From: Betaproteobacteria bacterium
GTDB lineage: Bacteria; Pseudomonadota; Gammaproteobacteria; Burkholderiales; Methylophilaceae
Reading direction: 5' to 3'
Length of the DNA: 12,347 nucleotides
NCBI GenBank assembly: GCA_009926035.1
Contig: RFPQ01000012.1
Coordinates: 1 to 12,347, forward strand
How positions within the stretch are numbered: the stretch's first letter is position 1; each line of letters starts with the position of its first letter. Of the stretch, positions 6,679-12,347 are shown piece after piece. The position numbers and the translations under genes are program-made. Under the pieces are notes generated by a model that made no database searches, had not been told where the DNA came from, and worked only from the letters and a program-made list of their open reading frames with translations.

Positions 6679-7200
6679 TTATATGGAATTGTGGTGCTGA
6701 AGTAAGCGGTATGTAATCCATCCATTAATGAATCCAAATAAAAGTGCTGCGGTTCCATAAATAGGGATCAGATAATAAATACTAGCGTGAGGAATCAGCC
6801 AAATACGAACAAGAATAAGTTGGCCTGCAATATGTGCGAAAGAAGAAAGGACCGAAAGACCTACTGGGCTAAAAAATTTAGATGGTAATTTAATTGCAAA
6901 ATATAAAGTTAAAAGGCTTAACACTGATCCACTTAAACTCAACATAAATGCAGGACTTAAAAATTGTCCCAATATTAGACTTGTTGCGAAAACTCTTAAA
7001 ACGCTCACCCACATCGCAGTTTTAAAACTAAATCGATAAACAGCATAAAGTGTGATGATGTTAGCAATACCTGGCTTGACTCCGGGCATAGGCGATGGCA
7101 ATACTGATTCAATAAGGCTAAGGCCTATCGCAATAGCACTCATTTGAGCTATTTGATGGTCAAGTAAAGTCGTTTTAATTTTAATAATTGAGCGAGTCAT
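6679..7200 (-). CDS. Gx transporter family membrane protein
   Basis: From ATG 7200 this is a 173-residue very hydrophobic protein with about five membrane segments and the family signature PSPMPGVKPGIAN (35-47). That places it in the family named Gx transporter or heptaprenyl diphosphate synthase component I (Pfam Hpre_diP_synt_I). The second name is misleading here: it has no prenyl-synthase aspartate-rich motif and looks like a small membrane-embedded subunit, similar in size to ECF S-components. Relatives start about 10-15 residues before DHQIA, so I prefer 7200 to the upstream ATG at 7239. Neither start has a clear ribosome binding site. With 7200 it overlaps the NusG-II gene by 20 bp, so the two are probably translationally coupled. 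Its substrate is unknown. The trio with apbE and the NusG-II gene suggests an envelope redox or flavin-related role. Confidence 0.8.
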   Translation of the reverse strand: MTRSIIKIKTTLLDHQIAQMSAIAIGLSLIESVLPSPMPGVKPGIANIITLYAVYRFSFKTAMWVSVLRVFATSLILGQFLSPAFMLSLSGSVLSLLTLYFAIKLPSKFFSPVGLSVLSSFAHIAGQLILVRIWLIPHASIYYLIPIYGTAALLFGFINGWITYRLLQHHNSI

Positions 7201-7582
7201 AAGCTTTTGATTTGCCCAATATTTCAATGCTGACCTCATTCGGAATACAAATCAGCATTTGTCCTGTGAAATGAATCCAACCTTGCTGCACACAATATTG
7301 ATTTTTACATGGAGCAGATTTGAAACGAGCTCGTCCATCTTTAATTTCAATAATACTTTCACCTTCTTTGCCCATTAAGCTAATTTTTTTATCTTGAAAA
7401 AGACTAAAGTTTCCATAAGTCTTTCCTTGAAAATTTACTTGAACAACACTACCAGTTTCAAAATGCCAGAAAGCTTTAAAAGCAAAAACAATAAAGATAA
7501 GACTTATTAAAACAATAAGACTGTCACCTATAAAAAATTTAGTGGGTAATTTCAAGGTGATTTTTTTTCTGAGAATGGCCAT
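7181..7582 (-). CDS. NusG domain II-containing membrane-anchored protein
   Basis: The 133-residue protein has a basic N-terminus, one membrane segment at about 20-39 and a small extracytoplasmic domain at about 45-125 of the NusG domain II type (PF07009). The hallmark SAPCKNQYCVQQGWI contains C92-x4-C97, and a further C112 lies in MLICIPNEVSIEI. Despite the family name it is not transcription factor NusG: it lacks the KOW/NGN parts and is predicted to face the periplasm. The biochemical role is not established to my knowledge. The paired cysteines could be a disulfide or bind a cofactor, which is speculation. It overlaps apbE by 44 bp and Gx by 20 bp. A TTG at codon 10 (7555) would shorten the first overlap and is a possible alternative start. 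An 8-A run sits in the overlap. Confidence 0.8.
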   Translation of the reverse strand: MAILRKKITLKLPTKFFIGDSLIVLISLIFIVFAFKAFWHFETGSVVQVNFQGKTYGNFSLFQDKKISLMGKEGESIIEIKDGRARFKSAPCKNQYCVQQGWIHFTGQMLICIPNEVSIEILGKSKAYDSLNY

Positions 7583-8588
7583 CTAAAAATTGAATTTTAT
7601 CTGCCATTGTTTGCGTCATGGAGATACGGTTATTATCAATGATGAGGTAATGATGAATATTAAGTTTTTGTGCAATAGCTCCGCGATTTTCTTCTTTTTC
7701 TATAAAAAGTGGTTTAGATAATACGTCAGATAAAGTGCCTGCATTTTGAGCAGGCTCTATGAGAACTGTAACAGAATAAACATCTTGCACTGGAAATCCT
7801 GTAACAGGATGGATGAGATGACAATAACGAATATTATCAATCATAAAATAGCGTTGGTAATCGCCTGATGTGCCAATAGCCCATCCATCAAGTAAATCAA
7901 GTTTAGCAATTGCTTGCGACCCCCTAGGATCTTGAATACCCACACGCCATGGTTTTTTGCCATGTTGGCCAAGCGCAATAATATTGCCACCAATATTTAT
8001 GAGTGCATTTTTAATATGCCGATCACGCAGGATTTTGCTTGCTCGATCTAGCGCATATCCTTTTGCATATCCACCGAGATCAATTTTCACGTGAGGGTTG
8101 GTACTACTTATTGTAGATCCTGAAATATGGATTTGATCTAAAGATGGATTTTTTTTAACAAGGGCTTTAATTTTAGATTTATCAGGAGATATAGGGTTAA
8201 ATTCATCCTTATGAAATCCCCAATAGTCAATGAGTTTACCTATTGCCGGATTGAATAAATGATTAGAAGCATCCTCTAGAGTTTTTGCATCTTTAATAAT
8301 TTCAATTAGCTCTGCTGATGCATTTCTATAAGGCTTATTTTTTGCAATAGAATCATTAAGACTAGTAAGGTCACTTTTTTTCCATGCATGAAGCGAATTA
8401 TGAAGTCTTACAAACTCATGCAGTACTGCTTGTGTGGCTTCTTCAGCTTTTTTTTCCTTCTCTCCATAAATAGAAATATCTACGATGGTTCCAAATACAT
8501 AATGCTTAGATTGATATAAAGATGGTTGTGAACACGAATGGAGAAAACATAAGATAGTAACAATGAAAAAAAACTTAATGAAGCGCAT
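7539..8588 (-). CDS. apbE: FAD:protein FMN transferase ApbE (lipoprotein)
   Basis: ApbE splits FAD and attaches FMN through a phosphoester bond to Thr/Ser of exported flavoproteins such as RnfG or NqrC. Counting from ATG 8588 gives 349 residues: MRFIK, a hydrophobic core, and a lipobox LHSC with lipidated C19, as in membrane-anchored periplasmic ApbE. Motifs in order are FGTIVDI (32-38), DLGGYAKGYALD (170-181), INIGGN (197-202), GTSGDYQR (239-246) and HLIHPVTGFP (257-266). The metal motif reads SDVLSKPLF (287-295): D288 is present, but the usual Thr four residues later is K292 and the next Ala is P293. An upstream ATG at 8660 is open but would bury the signal peptide and overlap gshB by 86 bp; 8588 gives a 14-bp overlap. 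No FMN-binding target protein lies in the window. Confidence 0.88.
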   Translation of the reverse strand: MRFIKFFFIVTILCFLHSCSQPSLYQSKHYVFGTIVDISIYGEKEKKAEEATQAVLHEFVRLHNSLHAWKKSDLTSLNDSIAKNKPYRNASAELIEIIKDAKTLEDASNHLFNPAIGKLIDYWGFHKDEFNPISPDKSKIKALVKKNPSLDQIHISGSTISSTNPHVKIDLGGYAKGYALDRASKILRDRHIKNALINIGGNIIALGQHGKKPWRVGIQDPRGSQAIAKLDLLDGWAIGTSGDYQRYFMIDNIRYCHLIHPVTGFPVQDVYSVTVLIEPAQNAGTLSDVLSKPLFIEKEENRGAIAQKLNIHHYLIIDNNRISMTQTMADKIQFLDGHSQKKNHLEITH

Positions 8589-9498
8589 TGATAATAAGTT
8601 CTGCAGGGTTTTGTTTTGTTTGTTCAAAAAGTTCGACGATGCCAGTCGGACTTGTGACATTAATTTCTGTTAGGTAATCACCAATTACATCAATCCCTAC
8701 GAAATGAAGGCCCTCACTTAATAGTTTTTTACCCACGATCGTGGCTATTTCCATATCTCTTTTTGAAAGCGCCTGCGCAATACCCTGACCGCCTGATGCA
8801 AGATTACCTCGTGTCTCACCTTCCATGGGAATACGAGCCAGCGCATAAGGGAAAGGAGTGCCTTCAATGATGACAATACGTTTATCACCTAATTTAATTT
8901 CCGGGATATATTGCTGCGCCATAATCATTTGATGTCCATGATTAGTCATAATTTCTAAAATGACATTAAGGTTTTTTTCAAACTCACTGACACGAAAAAT
9001 ATTTTTTCCGCCCATGCCGTCAAGCGGTTTTAAAATGATATCGCCATGGTCTTTAAAAAACTGCTTCACAATCTCCGGATTAGCAGTCACCAATGTTTTA
9101 GGAATAAGTGTATCAAATTGAAGTATCGATATTTTTTCATTCCAGCTTCTAATAGAAGCAGGTTTATTGAATACTTTCACATTTGATTTTTCAGCGATAT
9201 CTAATAAATACGTTGTATGAAGATAAGCTTGATCGACTGGCGGGTCTTTCCTCATAAAGAGGGCATGAAAAAATGAAACAGGATGCGTTTCATAAGTTTT
9301 TGTATGTTTAGGAAAAATATCTAACTCAAAACGGAATGTTCTACAAAATAATTGATTGGCATCCATATATAAATCATGTTGCAAACAAAAATATACCTCA
9401 TGATTTTGTTTAACAGCCTCCTTCATTAAAGCTAAAGTTGAATCCTTTTTTAGTTGAAGTGATTGAGGTGGATCGATAATAAAAAGAATAGGCATCAT
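8575..9498 (-). CDS. gshB: Glutathione synthetase GshB
   Basis: GshB is the ATP-grasp ligase that joins gamma-glutamylcysteine and glycine to make glutathione in the cytoplasm. The 307-residue protein is close to the usual 315 or so. It shows MRKDPPVD (82-89), ILKPLDGMGGKNIF (155-168, the ATP-grasp glycine loop), IPMEGETRGNLASGGQG (223-239) and TEINVTSPTG (277-286) for Mg-ATP binding. All are intact. The start is ATG 9498, followed by a second ATG codon that is equally possible. It begins 3 bp after the gshA stop, so both glutathione steps are made from one message. Its last 14 bases overlap apbE. An 8-T run on its coding strand follows two bases after the stop, but I see no stable hairpin before it. 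Confidence 0.96.
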   Translation of the reverse strand: MMPILFIIDPPQSLQLKKDSTLALMKEAVKQNHEVYFCLQHDLYMDANQLFCRTFRFELDIFPKHTKTYETHPVSFFHALFMRKDPPVDQAYLHTTYLLDIAEKSNVKVFNKPASIRSWNEKISILQFDTLIPKTLVTANPEIVKQFFKDHGDIILKPLDGMGGKNIFRVSEFEKNLNVILEIMTNHGHQMIMAQQYIPEIKLGDKRIVIIEGTPFPYALARIPMEGETRGNLASGGQGIAQALSKRDMEIATIVGKKLLSEGLHFVGIDVIGDYLTEINVTSPTGIVELFEQTKQNPAELIINALH

Positions 9499-9501
9499 TT
9501 A

Positions 9502-10794
9502 CTAGTTCATTGGATCATGAGTTTCAAGTTCTATCGAAGCCGCAAGAAGAGCCAATCTCGCAATCACACCATAAGCATAAAATCGATTAGGTGTTGAAAG
9601 AGGCGATTGATCAATTTCAGGCGTAGAGCAAGAAGTTTCAAAGGCTAGTGGTACAAAATGCATACCAGGGGCATTAAGGTTTTCATCTTTACCTCGAGTG
9701 GTATGTACACGGTAAAAACCACCGATCACAAAATGATCTATCATGTAAACTACAGGCTCAGCGACTGCCTCATTAATGCATTCTTCAGAATAGACACCCT
9801 CTTGAATAATCACCTCTGATACTTGAAGTCCTTCCTTGACCACAGACATTTTATTGCGTGATTTTCGATTTAAATTTCTTAATTCCTCACCATTTTTAAC
9901 TGTCATGATCCCCATACCATAGGTCCCAGCATCTGCTTTCACAATGACAAAGGGTTCATGTTCGATTTTGTATTCCTTATATTTCAAACGAATCTTTGTT
10001 AGGATTTGATCAACTTTTTCTGCAAGCTCATCTTCACCTTGCCTTGCATGAAAATCAATCTGGCTCGCATGATCAAAATAAGGATTGATGAGCCAAGGGT
10101 CTACTTTAATAAATTCAGCAAATGATTCGACGACTTCATCATAAGCTTTAAAGTGCTGAGATTTTCTGCGCGTTGCCCAACCCGCATGAAGAGGGGGAAT
10201 TAAATTTTGTTCAAGATTTTTTAAAATTTCAGGAATACCAGCAGATAAATCATTATTTAACAATATGGCGCATGCATCAAAATTACCGAGCGTTTTATTT
10301 TCAAGCACTAATCTATTTTTAATGCGTTTGAGAGGTTCAATAAGTAAAGATTTATTATCTTCAACAGGAATAGTTAAGGGTTCAGTAATAGATTCATCTA
10401 AACTACCAATTCGAACATCTAAGCCTGACTTTCTTAATATATTTTTTAGCTCAAACAAATTTTTTAAGTAATAAATATTTCGCGTGTGATTTTCAGGAAT
10501 GATGAGGAGCCGGTGTGCTTCAGGACAAACTTTCTCAACTGCCACCATAGCGGCCTGAACGCAAAGCGATAAAAAATCTGGATTTAAATTATTAAATCCC
10601 CCTGGAAAAAGATTGGTGTCGACAGGCGCTAATTTGAATCCTGCATTCCTTAAATCAACAGATGCGTAAAAAGGTGCTGCATGTTCTAGCCATTGAGTTC
10701 GGAACCAATGTTCAATATTTGCCATTTCATGAATGAGATGTTTTTCTAATGAAAGCAGCGGGCCTGTGAGTGCAGTTTTTAAATGAGGAATCAT
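9502..10794 (-). CDS. gshA: Glutamate-cysteine ligase, proteobacterial ATP-grasp type GshA
   Basis: This enzyme makes gamma-glutamylcysteine, the first and usually limiting step of glutathione synthesis. The 430-residue protein belongs to the family first described from Acidithiobacillus ferrooxidans (TIGR02049), which is unrelated in overall sequence to E. coli GshA. Recognisable blocks are VDLRNAGFKLAPVDTNLFPG (46-65), a region HAGWATRRKSQHF (203-215), the nucleotide-binding VIVKADAGTYGMGIM (283-297), and a C-terminal FVIGGFYRVH stretch. The length is standard and nothing is missing. The ATG at 10794 directly abuts the lipA stop with no gap, and gshB follows after 3 bp. This family is common in beta- and some gammaproteobacteria, which supports the proposed host group. 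Confidence 0.94.
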   Translation of the reverse strand: MIPHLKTALTGPLLSLEKHLIHEMANIEHWFRTQWLEHAAPFYASVDLRNAGFKLAPVDTNLFPGGFNNLNPDFLSLCVQAAMVAVEKVCPEAHRLLIIPENHTRNIYYLKNLFELKNILRKSGLDVRIGSLDESITEPLTIPVEDNKSLLIEPLKRIKNRLVLENKTLGNFDACAILLNNDLSAGIPEILKNLEQNLIPPLHAGWATRRKSQHFKAYDEVVESFAEFIKVDPWLINPYFDHASQIDFHARQGEDELAEKVDQILTKIRLKYKEYKIEHEPFVIVKADAGTYGMGIMTVKNGEELRNLNRKSRNKMSVVKEGLQVSEVIIQEGVYSEECINEAVAEPVVYMIDHFVIGGFYRVHTTRGKDENLNAPGMHFVPLAFETSCSTPEIDQSPLSTPNRFYAYGVIARLALLAASIELETHDPMN

Positions 10795-11745
10795 TTAATT
10801 CTGTGCCTCATGAGCTTGAAGATCTGCATGGTAGCTACTTCTCACCATAGGTGCACTTGCGACCGATGAAAATGACATATGCATCGCTTCTTCTTTTAAA
10901 GTATCAAAATCTTTTGGATCTACATAGCGATCTACAGGAAGATGATGAGTGCTAGGCTGCAGGTACTGTCCAAGCGTTAGCATATCCACTTGATGGGCTC
11001 TTAAGTCTTTCATAACTTCAATAATTTCAGAATTAGTTTCACCAAGCCCTAACATCAGTCCTGATTTAGTTGGAATATTTGGAAATTTTAATTTGAAATT
11101 AAGCAGTAAATTAAGCGAATGTTGATAGTCCGATCCCGGACGTGCTTTTTTATAGAGTCTTGGAATGGTTTCAAGATTATGATTAAACACATCAGGGGGC
11201 ATCAAGCTTAAAATATCGAGCGCTTTATCAAGTCGACCTCTAAAGTCAGGCACTAAAATTTCAATTTTAGTATGAGGCGAAATATTGCGGATTTCTTTAA
11301 TACAATCGACAAAATGTTGTGCGCCACCATCACGTAAATCATCACGATCGACACTGGTAATCACGACATATTTCAAATTAAGTTCTCGAATAGTTTGCGC
11401 TAATTTTTTTGGTTCTTCCGTATCAGGTGGCAAAGGTCTGCCATGACCAACATCACAGAACGGACACCTTCTTGTACAGAGGTCACCGAGGATCATAAAT
11501 GTCGCAGTGCCCTGACTAAAGCATTCACCAATGTTGGGGCAGCTCGCTTCTTCACATACACTATGAAGATTATTTTTTCTTAAAATGGATTTAATTTCGT
11601 TGAATCGCTGGCTTTGAGGAAGCTGCATTTTGATCCAATGCGGTTTCGCTTTAATTGGCGCTTCAATGATTTTGATAGGAATCTTAGAAGTCTTCTCAAA
11701 ATCAGTTTCTTTAATACCTATTGGTTTTGAAGTATGAGGTTTCAT
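10795..11745 (-). CDS. lipA: Lipoyl synthase LipA
   Basis: LipA is the radical SAM enzyme that inserts two sulfurs into octanoyl groups bound to lipoyl domains of PDH, OGDH and the glycine cleavage H protein. The 316-residue protein has the auxiliary [4Fe-4S] ligands C64, C69 and C75 in [12 protein letters not shown], the radical SAM ligands C90, C94 and C97 in CTRRCPFC, and the conserved C-terminal RSSYHAD, which holds the serine ligand of the auxiliary cluster. The N-terminal 35 residues are Lys/Ile/Pro-rich and poorly conserved, as is common. Its ATG overlaps the lipB stop in an ATGA arrangement (11742-11745), indicating coupled translation. gshA begins immediately after its stop codon. 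Confidence 0.97.
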   Translation of the reverse strand: MKPHTSKPIGIKETDFEKTSKIPIKIIEAPIKAKPHWIKMQLPQSQRFNEIKSILRKNNLHSVCEEASCPNIGECFSQGTATFMILGDLCTRRCPFCDVGHGRPLPPDTEEPKKLAQTIRELNLKYVVITSVDRDDLRDGGAQHFVDCIKEIRNISPHTKIEILVPDFRGRLDKALDILSLMPPDVFNHNLETIPRLYKKARPGSDYQHSLNLLLNFKLKFPNIPTKSGLMLGLGETNSEIIEVMKDLRAHQVDMLTLGQYLQPSTHHLPVDRYVDPKDFDTLKEEAMHMSFSSVASAPMVRSSYHADLQAHEAQN

Positions 11746-12347
11746 GACTTTAAATTGAGTAATTGATGTTTAATATCGTTCGCAATTTCAAGGCCGGTAT
11801 TTTCAATTGATACATCATTTATAAATGTTTTTAATTGAGTCATTTGTAAATTTTTATAACCACAAGGATCAATCGCTTCAAAAGGAGATAAATCCATATC
11901 AATATTTAAGCTTAAGCCATGATATGAAGCATGGTTTTTGATGCGCAACCCTAGAGATGCAATTTTCTTATTTCCAATATATACCCCAGGAGCTTCTATT
12001 TTAGCACTGGCTTTGATATCACGACGGGATAAAAAATGAATGATGCTTTTTTCAATCAATGTCACGAAAGATCTAATGGTGAGATGATAGCGGTCAAGGT
12101 CAATAAGGAGATAGATAATGAGCTGGCCTCGGCCGTGATAGGTAATTTTTCCACCGCGATCGACATGAAGAACTGGAATATCATCCCTTAAAGGCGCTTT
12201 GAAATCTTTACGGTTTAAACCTAATGTATAAATGGCTTCATGTTCGGTAATCCATATTTCATCTTGCGTGGACTCATTTCTTTTGGAAGTAAAATTTTTC
12301 ATCTCATGCCATGTGGATTCATAAGGCGTGAGCCCAAGATATTTGAC
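11742..12347 (-). CDS. lipB: Octanoyltransferase LipB, 5' end beyond the window
   Basis: LipB moves octanoate from acyl carrier protein to lipoyl domains, the step before LipA. The frame is open from the right window edge, giving 201 visible residues. They begin [20 protein letters not shown], which matches the conserved LipB N-terminus (L-G-x-x-x-Y-x-x-x-W-x-x-M-x-x-F-T). The ATG at 12302 is therefore an internal methionine and the true start lies a few codons outside; E. coli LipB has about 213 residues. The motif [13 protein letters not shown] (64-76 of the visible part), K128 in NKKIASLG and C162 in DPCGYKN are present. K128 and C162 have the same 34-residue separation as the catalytic Lys/Cys pair of E. 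coli. It overlaps lipA by ATGA. Confidence 0.95.
   Translation of the reverse strand, partial: VKYLGLTPYESTWHEMKNFTSKRNESTQDEIWITEHEAIYTLGLNRKDFKAPLRDDIPVLHVDRGGKITYHGRGQLIIYLLIDLDRYHLTIRSFVTLIEKSIIHFLSRRDIKASAKIEAPGVYIGNKKIASLGLRIKNHASYHGLSLNIDMDLSPFEAIDPCGYKNLQMTQLKTFINDVSIENTGLEIANDIKHQLLNLKS

Noticed and set aside
6679..7200. Heptaprenyl diphosphate synthase component I as the function
   Set aside because: The protein is a polytopic membrane protein with no prenyl-synthase motif and no catalytic partner nearby, so the family name should not be taken as function.
7201..7239. Upstream ATG for the Gx gene at 7239
   Set aside because: Relatives begin shortly before the D-H-x-I-A block; the extra 13 residues increase overlap with the NusG-II gene. 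It remains possible because neither start has a clear ribosome binding site.
7181..7582. Transcription antitermination factor NusG
   Set aside because: Only the NusG domain II fold name is shared; an N-terminal membrane segment and C-x4-C motif indicate an envelope protein.
8566..8588. Terminator after gshB (8-T run on its coding strand)
   Set aside because: Only a 5-bp AT stem with a long loop precedes it, and the run encodes the Phe-rich apbE signal peptide.
1..12347. CRISPR arrays, tRNA/rRNA genes, insertion sequences, phage genes or riboswitches
   Set aside because: No repeat-spacer pattern, cloverleaf, transposase or long structured leader is visible; nearly all bases are in conserved housekeeping genes.

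Overview
The window is a compact, AT-rich stretch of bacterial chromosome made almost entirely of housekeeping biosynthesis and redox genes. I see no tRNA, rRNA, CRISPR array, insertion sequence or phage gene. Several gene types point to a betaproteobacterium: the proteobacterial (Acidithiobacillus-type) GshA next to GshB, the small LptM lipoprotein directly before lysA, a TonB-family protein following mpl, and an ApbE/NusG-II/Gx trio. Tight packing (about 172 noncoding bases of 12,347 by my count) and low GC suggest a streamlined genome. A small planktonic Methylophilaceae methylotroph (Methylopumilus/OM43-like) is my best guess, but this is inference and no methanol-oxidation gene is present to prove it.

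Layout. (1) Bases 1-1383, + strand: the tail of mpl (peptidoglycan recycling), a TonB-family protein and a thioredoxin-like [2Fe-2S] ferredoxin, with 3-bp and 0-bp junctions. A likely hairpin-plus-T7 terminator at 1384-1418 lies inside the 3' end of the convergent gene. (2) Bases 1375-4292, - strand: ispH, nudB, nadA and a HIT-family hydrolase, in transcription order and almost without spacers. (3) Bases 4293-4388: the only sizeable intergenic gap, a divergent region with a clear TATAAT for purU. (4) Bases 4389-5243, + strand: purU, which converges on and overlaps lysA by 4 bp. (5) Bases 5240-12347, - strand: a nine-gene run read as lipB, lipA, gshA, gshB, apbE, NusG-II protein, Gx membrane protein, lptM, lysA. 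Junctions are overlaps or 0-3 bp gaps, except for a 50-bp gap before lptM.

How the genes fit together. lipB and lipA build protein-bound lipoate, and gshA and gshB build glutathione. apbE, the NusG-II gene and Gx form a probable envelope redox/flavinylation module of poorly understood function, reminiscent of part of the Gram-positive flavin-based extracellular electron transfer locus. lptM and lysA link LPS-transporter maturation with lysine synthesis. ispH supplies isoprenoid precursors, nadA NAD, nudB folate, and purU adjusts the formyl-tetrahydrofolate/formate balance. Fe-S enzymes are frequent: the ferredoxin, NadA, IspH and LipA.

Several starts differ from the longest open frame. purU should begin at 4389, not at the TTG at 4344. 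apbE should begin at 8588, as a lipoprotein. Gx should begin at 7200. lipB runs off the right edge of the window. A 42-codon lptM gene lies at 6500-6628. The most interesting points are the apbE/NusG-II/Gx module, with a Thr-to-Lys change at a canonical ApbE metal position, and the terminator embedded in the HIT gene.
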